Counted from the first letter of the stretch, positions 26,456-35,506 are shown. The stretch: 64,000 nucleotides of DNA from Marinigracilibium pacificum (GCF_012926615.1 NZ_JABBNU010000001.1:434001-498000), one strand, 5' to 3'. Program-made: numbers and translations. Notes: generated by a model not told the origin, from the letters alone.

Positions 26456-27508
26456 ATGAAAATTTTAAAATATTCATTAGTCCTAATATTACCTGTTTTG
26501 GTAGTTCTGAGTTTTTATCAAAAGGGAATATCCACTTATTTTCCAATAATTTATGCTTTTGGGATCATCCCTTTATTGGAATTAATTTTTAAACCTGACC
26601 CAACAAATATATCCTCAGTTGAAGAGGAGTTGAGGAAAAAGGATCTGAGATATGACTTAGTTGTATACCTTATGGTTCCAGTTCAATATTTTGTACTATT
26701 TATGTTTCTTTTCAATTTTACCAGACTAGACCTGGTATTATATGAGAAAATAGGAATGGTACTTGGGATGGGTATGATGTGTGGTGTGATTGGAATTAAT
26801 GTGGCTCATGAGTTAGGACATAGAAAAAAGGATTATGAGAAAGTAATGGCCAGAATGCTATTGCTCACTTCGTTGTACATGCATTTTTATATTGAGCACA
26901 ATCGTGGACATCATAAGAATGTTTCAACTCCCGAAGACCCGGCAAGTGCGCGATATAATGAAACAGTATATGGTTTTTATTTTAGATCAATTTATAATTC
27001 ATATATGTCAGCCTGGAAAATTGCCAATGACCAGCAACGTAAAAATAGGAGCGCTGTTTTTTCTCTTAAGAATGAAATGCTTCAATATCAGTTAATTCAG
27101 ATATTATTTTCAATTGGTGTATATTTTCTTTTTGGTATTGAAGGGCTATTGGCATTTTTAGGGGCAGCATTAATTGGTATTTTGTTATTAGAAACAGTAA
27201 ACTATATTGAGCATTATGGTTTGCAACGTAAACAAGTATCTGAAGGCAGGTATGAACGAGTTTTGCCATTGCATAGCTGGAATTCTGACCATGTTGTAGG
27301 TCGCTTGATGCTTTTTGAATTAAGCAGACATTCTGATCATCATTATATAGCTTCACGTCCATATCAAATATTAATGCACCATGATAATTCTCCGCAAATG
27401 CCAACTGGTTACCCAGGGATGATGATAATGGCATTATTTCCTCCAATATGGTTTAAAATAATGAATAAAAAGGCAGATGATATTCGAAACCTTGTAAGTG
27501 TAGCCTGA
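26456..27508 (+). CDS. AlkB-family membrane di-iron hydroxylase (alkane 1-monooxygenase-like)
   Basis: 350-residue integral membrane protein with about six helices and all the histidine boxes of the alkane hydroxylase family: HELGH at 118-122, EHNRGHH at 147-153, NYIEHYG at 249-255 and SRHSDHH at 290-296. Such enzymes oxidise terminal methyl groups of alkanes or related chains using two irons and rubredoxin electrons. No rubredoxin gene is adjacent, and the neighbours (UbiA-like protein, methyltransferase) leave open a lipid or quinone substrate instead of alkanes. A near-match promoter (TAAATTTTG, one base too long) lies at 26427. Confidence 0.88.
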   Translation: MKILKYSLVLILPVLVVLSFYQKGISTYFPIIYAFGIIPLLELIFKPDPTNISSVEEELRKKDLRYDLVVYLMVPVQYFVLFMFLFNFTRLDLVLYEKIGMVLGMGMMCGVIGINVAHELGHRKKDYEKVMARMLLLTSLYMHFYIEHNRGHHKNVSTPEDPASARYNETVYGFYFRSIYNSYMSAWKIANDQQRKNRSAVFSLKNEMLQYQLIQILFSIGVYFLFGIEGLLAFLGAALIGILLLETVNYIEHYGLQRKQVSEGRYERVLPLHSWNSDHVVGRLMLFELSRHSDHHYIASRPYQILMHHDNSPQMPTGYPGMMIMALFPPIWFKIMNKKADDIRNLVSVA

Positions 27509-27547
27509 CACTATTATTATTACATAAGTTCATGTTTAAAAATTGAT

Positions 27548-29485
27548 ATGTCAAGGCAAATTTTATTGTTTTTCATTATTCTTCTATGTGTCTCTTGTTC
27601 ATCAGAAAGTACTGATTTAAAATCAGGGCAGTTTTCATGGTCTGATCCTGAAATTGTGGATTTATACTATGCATCACAATCCAGAGATATAGATAAAATC
27701 AAGAAATATCTTTCCGGTAATAATTTGAATACAGTATTGCATTCCCTAAACATAATTTCCAGTATTCCTTCTGAAGAATTTAATGATGTATTAATTAAGC
27801 TATTAGAGTCAGATAATTTTCAGGTTAAAAAGGATGCTATCTATGCTTGCGGACAAATTAGATCACCTGAGCTATTAGAAGAATTGATAAAATTAAGTGG
27901 AGAAATAAAAGATGAACAACTGAAAAGAGAATTGCTTACAGCTATAGGGAAGTTTGCTGGAAAGGAGCCGATTTCATTTTTGTCTGATTATAAACCCACA
28001 TCAGAATTAGAGTTTGAAGGACATGCAAAGGGTCTGTTTCATTGTTTGTTAAATAATAATCTGACAAGCGGTGCCGTAAGAATAATGGTAGCTTATGTTG
28101 GAAATAAAGCTTTATCCATCAATACAAGGCGATATGCTGCCGGTTTTTTGGGGCGCTTACCTGCAGGGTTTGATTTAAATAGTTTTGCTGGTGAGTTGAG
28201 AGAGGCTTTTAGTGTCTCTGATGATATTGAAGTTAAGCAACATCTCCTCATAGCTTTCGGCCATTGTAACAGAGATGTCAAAGTGCTAAATATACTCAAA
28301 GAAATATCTTCTTCGGTTGATGAAGATTTTCGATTTCGGGTTTTGGCCGTACAATCATTAAAGTATTTCCCCTATATTGAGGGTAGGGATGCAATATTTA
28401 AAGCGGCAAAATCTGAAAACATCAAAGTTGCTAGCGAAGCAGGAAACTACCTTCTTAACCTCGGAAATTCTAATGATGCTGTAAAGTATCTAAGTTTAGG
28501 AGCCGAACAAAATAACCTTTATTCATCAGCCAAATTGCTAGAGGCTGCCTGCAAATTTGGAGATAAAGCTATTTTAGATAAAGTAATGCCATTTACTAAA
28601 AAATCATTTTTAAATAACTCAGATCCATACAGTAAAGCAGTACTAATACCACTTTTAGCATTTGATGAGAAAGGGAATGAATTCCTATCCGATTTGGCAA
28701 AGAATGGAGAACATGCTGTAATTAGAACTACAGCATTCAATAAATTGAAAGATCGTTTATTAGCTGATTATAAGGAAGATAAATCATCAACAGGAACTTA
28801 TTACAAATTATTTGCTCAGCTTCTATTTTCAAATGATACGGTAATTTCTAAGCAAACTTCAGGGTTATTTATGAGTAATGATCTTGGGCTTTCAGAATCA
28901 ATCGATGAAAGTGTAAAAGCAAGAATAGATACTACTAACTATCTTAAAAGCTTTAAATTCTTTTTATCAACTGGTAAAAAACCGGATAATGCAGAACTTT
29001 ATACAACATCTGCATTCGACGTGAGTGAGTTGGCTGCTTATCCAGATACTATTAGTGCAAGAATTGTTACTGATCAAGGAGTTATAGACCTTGATCTTTA
29101 CCCACTAGAAGCTCCAATTACAGTTTTAAACTTTATTAGTTTAACCAGGTCTGGGTATTTAGTCAATAACCATTTTCATAGAGTTGAGAATAATTTTGTT
29201 ATTCAGGATGGCTGTGCAAGAGGCGATGGCTACGGACATCCTTCATATAAAATTATATCCGAATTTAACTCTTTAGGTTTTGACAAAGGAGTATTGGCAA
29301 TGGCTAGTTCAGGAAGAGATACAGAAAGTAGCCAGTGGTTTATCACTCATAGGTTTTCCCCTCATCTGGATGGAAATTATACTGTCTTTGGTCAAGTTAA
29401 AAATGGAATGGAGAATGTTTTTAACATTCAGGTCGGGTCACAGGTTATCGATATAGAATTTGAAAATACTAATACTGGTCAATGA
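27548..29485 (+). CDS. HEAT-repeat lipoprotein with C-terminal cyclophilin PPIase
   Basis: 645-residue predicted lipoprotein (signal with lipobox ending CVSC, Cys17). Residues about 50-440 are repeated helical pairs of HEAT type (for example LLESDNFQVKKDAIYACGQI and ILKEISSSVDEDFRFRVLAVQ). Residues about 500-640 are a cyclophilin-type peptidyl-prolyl isomerase: ARIVTDQGVIDLDLYP, NNHFHRVENNFVIQDGC, GVLAMASSGRDTESSQWFITH and LDGNYTVFGQVKNGM. The active-site Arg in FHRV and the Gln in SSQWFITH are present. Probably a periplasmic folding factor. Its stop overlaps the start of the hydrolase gene by four bases. Confidence 0.88.
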   Translation: MSRQILLFFIILLCVSCSSESTDLKSGQFSWSDPEIVDLYYASQSRDIDKIKKYLSGNNLNTVLHSLNIISSIPSEEFNDVLIKLLESDNFQVKKDAIYACGQIRSPELLEELIKLSGEIKDEQLKRELLTAIGKFAGKEPISFLSDYKPTSELEFEGHAKGLFHCLLNNNLTSGAVRIMVAYVGNKALSINTRRYAAGFLGRLPAGFDLNSFAGELREAFSVSDDIEVKQHLLIAFGHCNRDVKVLNILKEISSSVDEDFRFRVLAVQSLKYFPYIEGRDAIFKAAKSENIKVASEAGNYLLNLGNSNDAVKYLSLGAEQNNLYSSAKLLEAACKFGDKAILDKVMPFTKKSFLNNSDPYSKAVLIPLLAFDEKGNEFLSDLAKNGEHAVIRTTAFNKLKDRLLADYKEDKSSTGTYYKLFAQLLFSNDTVISKQTSGLFMSNDLGLSESIDESVKARIDTTNYLKSFKFFLSTGKKPDNAELYTTSAFDVSELAAYPDTISARIVTDQGVIDLDLYPLEAPITVLNFISLTRSGYLVNNHFHRVENNFVIQDGCARGDGYGHPSYKIISEFNSLGFDKGVLAMASSGRDTESSQWFITHRFSPHLDGNYTVFGQVKNGMENVFNIQVGSQVIDIEFENTNTGQ

Positions 29486-30294
29486 AGAAAATCATTAAAT
29501 TATTTATGTGGATCCTTTCTGCGGGAGCAATCCTTTATGTTTTTGCATTAGGGTATATTTATTTTGATCAGGAACGATTTTTATTCCATCCTGTCAAACT
29601 AAATGAAGACTATATATATCAATTTGATGGAGAGTTTGAAGAAGTTGAAATTCCTGTAGCCAATGATATTTATCTAAATGGATTATGGTTTCGAGCAGAA
29701 AATTCTAAGGGACTGGTAATTTTTTTTCACGGCAATGCTGGAGCGATAGATAAATGGGGACAATATTCAACATTTTATCTTCAAAATGGCTATGACTTCT
29801 TTGTTTATGATTATCGCGGGTATGGAAAAAGCGAAGGAGAAATTGAAAACACTAATCATCTGCTTATTGATGCTCTTGTAGTATATGATAGTATTACCGA
29901 TGTTACCAATGTTAGTAATCCGATAATTTCCGGGTATTCCTTAGGTTCGGGTATAGCTAGTTATGTAGCTTCTGAACGAGATGTTAAGGCATTAATGTTA
30001 TTTGCTCCGTATTATTCTTTAAGAAAGACTGCTATAGATGCTATGCCCTTTTTTCCGGGCAATATAATGCGCTACAATATTGAAACGGCTAATTACATGA
30101 GAGAGATTAATTGTCCGGTATATATTTTTCATGGATTAAATGATAGATTAATTCTTCCTGATCAATCTTTACAATTAACAGAAATACCAGGTACAAGAGT
30201 CAAAAGATTCACGTATAATGATGTGGCCCATGATGTATTTGGCAACTCTTTAGTAGAAAAGGATGTACAAAGCGTTCTCAGTAATATTGACTAA
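29482..30294 (+). CDS. Alpha/beta hydrolase (membrane-anchored, BEM46-like)
   Basis: 270-residue hydrolase with an N-terminal membrane helix (about 7-26). The oxyanion segment FFHGNAGAIDKWG, nucleophile elbow GYSLGSG (Ser), acid in HGLNDRLILPDQS and terminal His in NDVAHDVFGN form the triad; the pattern resembles the BEM46/YqkD hydrolases. Substrate unknown. Coupled by ATGA overlap to the cyclophilin lipoprotein; convergent with the YpdA-like gene, the stop codons overlapping. Confidence 0.82.
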   Translation: MKKIIKLFMWILSAGAILYVFALGYIYFDQERFLFHPVKLNEDYIYQFDGEFEEVEIPVANDIYLNGLWFRAENSKGLVIFFHGNAGAIDKWGQYSTFYLQNGYDFFVYDYRGYGKSEGEIENTNHLLIDALVVYDSITDVTNVSNPIISGYSLGSGIASYVASERDVKALMLFAPYYSLRKTAIDAMPFFPGNIMRYNIETANYMREINCPVYIFHGLNDRLILPDQSLQLTEIPGTRVKRFTYNDVAHDVFGNSLVEKDVQSVLSNID

Positions 30295-31295
30295 ATATAA
30301 AGCAGCTCTTTAATCTCTTTTCCTTCCTTTTCAATGATATTTTTAAGAATCATTGAGGCATGAACCCGGCTATTTTCGATAAACCATTTATTGGTTTTTA
30401 ATCCACCACAAATTACTCCTGCCAGATAAATGTTATTGACATTTGTTTCCATTGTATTTTCATCATAAGCCGGTGTCTTATTATCATCATTACCAATTTG
30501 GACACCTGTTTCTATCAGGAATGAAAAATCAGGTTGATAGCCAGTCATTGCTAATACATAGTCATTATCAATTGTGATCTTCTGCTGATTTTCTGATTGT
30601 ATTTCAACAGTATGTTCAGATATTGAAGTTATTTCACTATTGAAGTAAGCTTTAATTGAACCTTCTTTAATCCTGTTTTCTATATCAGGTTTTACCCAAT
30701 ATTTAACCGAAGGGCTAATTTCACTTTCACGGATAACCATAGTTACTTTGGCTCCTTTTCTATAGGTTTCGAGTGCAACATCTACGGCGCTATTTGCAGC
30801 ACCTACTACTATTATTTCCTGTTTATAATAAGGGTGTGGCTCATCATAATAATGTTTTACCTTGGAAAGCTCTTCTCCTGGGACATTTAACATATAAGGC
30901 AAATCATAAAACCCTGTAGCGATGATAATGTATTTAGCTTCGTAACTTCCTTTAGAAGTAGAAATTATATATTTATTAGAGGATTCATTTATAGATTTTA
31001 CAGACTCATAGAGCTTGGTGTTTAGGTCAAAATATTGGGCAACTCGTCGGTAGTATTCAAGTGCTTCAGCTCTGGTAGGTTTATTTCCATGGCTTACAAA
31101 AGGAATATTACCAATTTCAAGTCTATCGCTTGTTGAAAAGAATGTCATGTTATACGGATAATGGTAGATGCTATTTACGAGACAACCTTTGTCAATTACT
31201 GTGTGTGAAAGTCCATTATTTTTTGCCTCTATTGCACATGCCATTCCGATTGGTCCGGCTCCGATAATTGCTACATCGTATGATTCAGTTACCAT
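30291..31295 (-). CDS. ypdA: YpdA-family FAD/NADPH disulfide reductase-like protein
   Basis: 334-residue flavoprotein like YpdA, the proposed bacillithiol disulfide reductase. FAD-binding motif GAGPIGMACAIEA near the start, then VNSIYHYPYNMTFFSTSDRLEIG, which is characteristic of YpdA, the NADPH Rossmann motif VVGAANSAVDVALE, and AMTGYQPDFSFL. There is no CxxC. Where Firmicute YpdA has a conserved Cys in GGGPCG, this protein has Ile (GAGPIG), which bears on whether it reduces bacillithiol disulfide the same way. Single gene with its own leader; its stop overlaps the hydrolase stop. Confidence 0.82.
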   Translation of the reverse strand: MVTESYDVAIIGAGPIGMACAIEAKNNGLSHTVIDKGCLVNSIYHYPYNMTFFSTSDRLEIGNIPFVSHGNKPTRAEALEYYRRVAQYFDLNTKLYESVKSINESSNKYIISTSKGSYEAKYIIIATGFYDLPYMLNVPGEELSKVKHYYDEPHPYYKQEIIVVGAANSAVDVALETYRKGAKVTMVIRESEISPSVKYWVKPDIENRIKEGSIKAYFNSEITSISEHTVEIQSENQQKITIDNDYVLAMTGYQPDFSFLIETGVQIGNDDNKTPAYDENTMETNVNNIYLAGVICGGLKTNKWFIENSRVHASMILKNIIEKEGKEIKELLYI

Positions 31296-31420
31296 TAGTC
31301 TGTTTTTTCAATTTCATAAATTGATTTACCAATTTATTAACGAGAGTAAAAAGATAGTGTTTTATTAATAAATAGACATTTTCACTTATTATTATTTTAT
31401 ATTTTGCCACCATAGCAAAA

Positions 31421-31455
31421 CAAAAAAGGCTTATCAGGTTACCGATAAGCCTTTT
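31421..31455 (-). terminator. Terminator of purM
   Basis: On the minus strand the stem AAAAGGCTTATC / GATAAGCCTTTT with loop GGTAACCT is followed by a T-rich run; it lies about 20 bases after the purM stop. The symmetric stem may also act on the plus strand. Confidence 0.85.
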
Positions 31456-31473
31456 AATTAATATAAATATTTT

Positions 31474-32643
31474 TTAATTAGAATACTCAAAAGTTCCATA
31501 CTCTGAGTGCACAGTTACTTTTGCTGAATCATTTTCTTCTACATGACCAATAATCTGAGCATCAATATTAAATGATTTACTTATTTTAATAATTTCTTCT
31601 GCAGTTTCTCCATCTGTATAGATTTCCATCCTGTGACCCATATTGAAAACCTTGTACATTTCTTTCCAATCAGTTTTACTTTGTTCCTGAATCAACTTAA
31701 ATAAAGGAGGTATTTCAAACATCTTGTTTTTAATGACATGAACATTATTTATGAAATGCAATACTTTAGTTTGGGCTCCTCCTGAACAATGGACCATACC
31801 ATCAATTTTGTCTCTGAAGGATTTTAATATTTCAATTATTACCGGAGCATAGGTTCTTGTTGGGGCTAGAACTAATTTACCAGCATCAACAGTTACGCCA
31901 TCAACTTTATCATTAAGCTTCATCCTTCCGCTGTATACCAGATCAGATGGAACCGAAGGATCGAAACTTTCAGGGTATTTTTGAGCCAGGTAATTAGCAA
32001 ATACATCATGTCTAGCCGATGTCAGACCATTACTTCCCATGCCGCCATTATATTCATTTTCATAGGTTGCCTGACCATAACTGGCTAAACCAACGACTAC
32101 ATTTCCAGGTTTGATATTTTTATTATCAATAACATCCGATCGCTTCATTCGGGCTGTTACCGTACTGTCAACAATAATAGTTCTTACAAGGTCACCTACA
32201 TCAGCAGTTTCTCCACCAGTAGACCTGATTTCAAGCCCATTATCACGAAGCATCTGCAGAACTTCTTCAGTTCCATTAATTATTTCAGCAATGACTTCGC
32301 CGGGAATAAGGTTTTTATTTCTTCCAATTGTTGAAGACAATAAAATTGGACCTGTTGCACCGACACAAAGCAGATCGTCGGTATTCATAATTACAGCATC
32401 TTGTGCAATTCCTTTCCAAACAGAGATATCACCGGTTTCTTTCCAGTATAAATATGCGAGCGAAGACTTCGTTCCTGCACCATCTGCATGCATTACTGTA
32501 CACCATTCATCATCTCCTCCCAGATAGTCAGGGATGATCTTACAAAACGCTTTAGGGAACAGTCCTTTGTCAATGTTCTCGATTGCTTTATGTACATCTT
32601 CTTTTGATGCGGATACACCGCGCTGCATATATCTGTCTTGCAT
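31474..32643 (-). CDS. purM: Phosphoribosylformylglycinamidine cyclo-ligase (AIR synthase)
   Basis: Cytosolic purine synthesis enzyme (about 389 residues from the chosen start) that closes the imidazole ring of AIR using ATP. Landmarks: MQDRYMQRGVSASKEDVHKAI at the N-terminus, MHADGAGTKSSLAYLYWKETGD, MNTDDLLCVGATGPIL, STGGETADVGDLVRTI and the C-terminal MVHCSGGAQTKV and VFNMGHRMEIY. It matches the longer Bacteroidota PurM type. The frame stays open 18 codons further upstream, but that stretch covers a terminator and the promoter, so the start at 32641-32643 is chosen. It is a single-gene unit. Confidence 0.92.
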   Translation of the reverse strand: MQDRYMQRGVSASKEDVHKAIENIDKGLFPKAFCKIIPDYLGGDDEWCTVMHADGAGTKSSLAYLYWKETGDISVWKGIAQDAVIMNTDDLLCVGATGPILLSSTIGRNKNLIPGEVIAEIINGTEEVLQMLRDNGLEIRSTGGETADVGDLVRTIIVDSTVTARMKRSDVIDNKNIKPGNVVVGLASYGQATYENEYNGGMGSNGLTSARHDVFANYLAQKYPESFDPSVPSDLVYSGRMKLNDKVDGVTVDAGKLVLAPTRTYAPVIIEILKSFRDKIDGMVHCSGGAQTKVLHFINNVHVIKNKMFEIPPLFKLIQEQSKTDWKEMYKVFNMGHRMEIYTDGETAEEIIKISKSFNIDAQIIGHVEENDSAKVTVHSEYGTFEYSN

Positions 32644-32660
32644 GGTATTGTAAATTTTTA

Positions 32661-32668
32661 CAAAAATA
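32661..32668 (-). promoter_or_regulatory. Putative -7 box of purM
   Basis: Minus-strand TATTTTTG is an exact TAnnTTTG box 18 bases before the purM start. It lies inside the T-tract of the terminator for the upstream OmpA-family gene, so the two signals share bases. Confidence 0.6.
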
Positions 32669-32695
32669 AGAAAGCCTCTTATAAAAGAGGCTTTC
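32662..32695 (-). terminator. Terminator of the OmpA/PD40 gene
   Basis: Stem GAAAGCCTCTT / AAGAGGCTTTC with a four-base loop TTAT, followed on the minus strand by TTATTTTT. It separates the OmpA-family gene from purM. Confidence 0.85.
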
Positions 32696-32715
32696 AAATC
32701 AAAATAACTTATGAA

Positions 32716-34920
32716 TTAATAAAGGCCATCACCATCACCGTCGTCTTTATATAGGCTGTCACCATCATCAACCTTTTTCTTTTCCTCAACTTTCTTTTCT
32801 CCTTCTTTTGGTTGTTGCCCTTCTTCTTGCTGCTGTTGTTGTTCAAGCAGGAGTTGCTGTCTGCGTTCCTGCTCTTTTTTAATTCTTTCTTCTTCAGCTT
32901 TTCTTTCTTCTTCTTCTATTCGTTGTCTGATCATTTGCTCCCTGGCTTGAACAGCCTCCAGATTATATCCCGTAACTCTAAATTCAGTACGCCTGTTTTC
33001 CTGGTGTTTATCTTCAGAACATTCCACACCATTAGCACATTCATTTTTAAGCTGTGTTTCACCATACCCTATAGGAATTAATCGGTTTTCATCAATTCCC
33101 TGGCTAATGATATAGTCTACGGCACTCTGAGCCCTTCTTTGACTCAAGTCCAGGTTATAAGCATCTGCTGCACGACTATCGGTATGTGAGCTTAACTCAA
33201 TACTTATATCAGGATTATCTCTAAGTATGGTTACCAGTTTATCCAATTCTCTTGCTGCGTCAGGCCTGATGTCAGCTTTATCAAGGTCGTAATAAATGTT
33301 TTCAAGCTCAAATACTGTTTTGGTATTGACTTGAAGTAGGGTTAAGCTGGTATCCAGATTGACAACGGTTCGATATTTTTCCAGCTGAGACTTATCGACA
33401 CCTTTATCATTTGTAGAATATCTTAATCTTGTTGTAAAGTATTCAGGTTTTTCACCAACAATTAAGTAGTTAGACTCAGGGGTGACTTTCATCTTAAACT
33501 TACCATCACCATCAGTAAAGAATCGCTCAAGAAGCTTACCGGTTTCGTTAAATACCTGTACCCTTGTATTTTCTAACGGTTCAATTTTACCCTGGTCATT
33601 ACTTAGAGTTTGAACAGTTAAGAAGTAATCTACTACTTTATATTCCGGATCATTGTTTACGAATACATAAATATCATCGTCACCAACACCTGATGGTCTG
33701 TTTGAAGAAAAAAGACCTCCTAACGGATATGTATAAGTAATTGCAAAGTCATCATAAGCAGAGTTAATTCCTTCACCTAAATTTTCAACTTCAATAACTC
33801 CATCATTTCTTGTTGCCCTGAATAAATCTAGTCCACCAAACCCTGGTAGCCCGTCAGAAGAGAAATATAAAGTTCCGTTTTCATGAACATATGGGAACAT
33901 CTCATTTCCTGGTGAGTTTATTTCGGCACCCAAATTTTTTATTGCCCTAAAATTTCCATAGGCATCCATTTGTGCAGAATAAAGGTCAACACCACCGTAT
34001 CCACCAGGTCTGTTAGAAGCAAAATATAATGTACGACCATTAGCACTAAACACAGGGCTGCTGGTCCAGTATCCTCTTTCATTGATCTTCATCATACGAG
34101 GTTCAGACCAGGACTCAGTTCTTTTATTATAGCGTGTAATAAAAAGATTAACCTCTTCACGTCCCTTTTTCTTACCGGTATTTCCTTTAGCATAGATAAT
34201 TGTAGTCCCATCATCATTAATGGCAATAGTCCCATCGTTTACATTTGGGTCGTTGATATTTGGAACCTCTTCTATATTATTGTAATCAATACCACGGTCT
34301 GTGAAAGGAGCTTTATAAATATTACTAAAGCCTTGTCCTGTGGCCTTATAAACTTTATTACTACTTCGTGTACTTGTGAAATACACGTATCCATCGTGAT
34401 AAAATGGCGCATAATCAGCTCCGGAAGTATTTAGCTCTCTTACCGGAACGACCTCGTAATAACTTTTTTTCTCCTTGATTTCTCTTATTTTTTCAAGGTT
34501 TTTTATCTCAGTATTTGCGTAGGTAGTAAAGTAATCAGGGGTTATTGAGTCAGTCTGATTAATAAAAGACTTTAACTGATTCTCGGCTAGATCATATTTT
34601 TGGTTATCCAATAATGCCAATCCATAATAAAACTCTGCTGTATCATTTTTTATACCTTGATCAAGAGCCTTTTTATAATATGGTTCAGACTGCTTTAGCC
34701 TGTTACTTAATCGGTATGATTCAGCAATTCTAAAGTTAGCTTCTGCAGGTAATACATTTTTTTTGGCATACTTTTCATAAATGGGTATGGCCTCTTCATA
34801 AAAGCCCCTTTTATAAAGCTTTGTTGCATTTTTATGTAGGTCTTTTGCTCTTTGTCCTACCACTGTGTAAGGCAGGCAAAATAAAGATATCAATGTGAAA
34901 ATGAATAGCCTGTTGATCAT
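32716..34920 (-). CDS. OmpA-family protein with TPR and PD40 repeats (PorE-like)
   Basis: 734-residue envelope protein. Signal peptide (cleavage near TVVGQ), TPR-like helices to about 150, a PD40/WD40-like propeller (about 170-430) with blades such as APFYHDGYVYFTSTR, TLYFASNRPGGYGGVDLY and TLYFSSDGLPGFGGLDLF, a CNA/CarD-like beta domain (about 440-540), then an OmpA peptidoglycan-binding domain with YYDLDKADIRPDAARELDKL and SSHTDSRAADAYNLDLSQRRA. The domain order matches T9SS-associated PorE. The C-terminus adds a charged, Gln/Glu-rich helix and an acidic tail of DGDG repeats not usual in the family. Confidence 0.87.
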   Translation of the reverse strand: MINRLFIFTLISLFCLPYTVVGQRAKDLHKNATKLYKRGFYEEAIPIYEKYAKKNVLPAEANFRIAESYRLSNRLKQSEPYYKKALDQGIKNDTAEFYYGLALLDNQKYDLAENQLKSFINQTDSITPDYFTTYANTEIKNLEKIREIKEKKSYYEVVPVRELNTSGADYAPFYHDGYVYFTSTRSSNKVYKATGQGFSNIYKAPFTDRGIDYNNIEEVPNINDPNVNDGTIAINDDGTTIIYAKGNTGKKKGREEVNLFITRYNKRTESWSEPRMMKINERGYWTSSPVFSANGRTLYFASNRPGGYGGVDLYSAQMDAYGNFRAIKNLGAEINSPGNEMFPYVHENGTLYFSSDGLPGFGGLDLFRATRNDGVIEVENLGEGINSAYDDFAITYTYPLGGLFSSNRPSGVGDDDIYVFVNNDPEYKVVDYFLTVQTLSNDQGKIEPLENTRVQVFNETGKLLERFFTDGDGKFKMKVTPESNYLIVGEKPEYFTTRLRYSTNDKGVDKSQLEKYRTVVNLDTSLTLLQVNTKTVFELENIYYDLDKADIRPDAARELDKLVTILRDNPDISIELSSHTDSRAADAYNLDLSQRRAQSAVDYIISQGIDENRLIPIGYGETQLKNECANGVECSEDKHQENRRTEFRVTGYNLEAVQAREQMIRQRIEEEERKAEEERIKKEQERRQQLLLEQQQQQEEGQQPKEGEKKVEEKKKVDDGDSLYKDDGDGDGLY

Positions 34921-34938
34921 AACCTTAAATCAATTATT

Positions 34939-35436
34939 TTAAACAGTTGAAGGCAACCATTTATTTAACCATGAATCTTTAATACTAATAACGAATGCCT
35001 CATCAAAATCTTTTTTGGAAGTCACCGCTGTATTAAAAATTTTAGTAGTTGGTTGTAATGATCCTTCTGAAACTGATTTTTTTATTTCGCCGATCGTTTT
35101 AGAATTAATCAAATCATTATTATCTAAATATAACACTTTTGTTCTATCAAAGAAGTTAATATTAAGCTTATTGCCTAATTCTTTGATGAAATTTACCGAA
35201 GAATCGATGGAACATCCTGAAGCGCCATGAACATCTTCATTAACCGCAATTACTATAAATCTGTTAAAGGCAAAATCTCCAGCTGCTGACAATGCTTTTC
35301 CGTGAGCAGCCCACTGATCTAGAAATGTATATAAGACAGGTCTTAACTCTTCCTGCTCGTCATCTGTTAAATTTCTGTCTGCCTGATAAACCCATAACCT
35401 TGAATGGTCGGGAAGTTCATTAAAAGATACTACCAT
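34939..35436 (-). CDS. Conserved Bacteroidota protein of unknown function
   Basis: 165-residue soluble protein that belongs to a small family common in Bacteroidota, beginning with a V-FNELPDHSRLWVYQADR block and carrying FIVIAVNEDVHGASGCSIDSSV with one conserved Cys. Relatives are often labelled ABC transporter ATPase, but there is no Walker A, Walker B or ABC signature here, so that label is not supported. It is 18 bases upstream of the OmpA/PD40 gene in the same direction and may be co-transcribed with it. Function unknown. Confidence 0.7.
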   Translation of the reverse strand: MVVSFNELPDHSRLWVYQADRNLTDDEQEELRPVLYTFLDQWAAHGKALSAAGDFAFNRFIVIAVNEDVHGASGCSIDSSVNFIKELGNKLNINFFDRTKVLYLDNNDLINSKTIGEIKKSVSEGSLQPTTKIFNTAVTSKKDFDEAFVISIKDSWLNKWLPSTV

Positions 35437-35506
35437 AATTTATTCCTTTTATAGAATAACGAAAAATTAAATTCAAATGTTAAATACAGTTGTAAATAAG
35501 CAAAAA

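Noticed and set aside
31316-31340. Inverted repeat ATAAATTG / CAATTTAT before the YpdA-like gene
   Set aside because: Eight AT-only arms in very AT-rich DNA are expected by chance; no supporting promoter box.
32644-32697. Longer N-terminus for PurM
   Set aside because: The extra codons cover the terminator stem and the promoter of purM, and the family starts at the chosen Met.
34939-35436. Calling this gene an ABC transporter ATPase
   Set aside because: No Walker A, Walker B or ABC signature in 165 residues.
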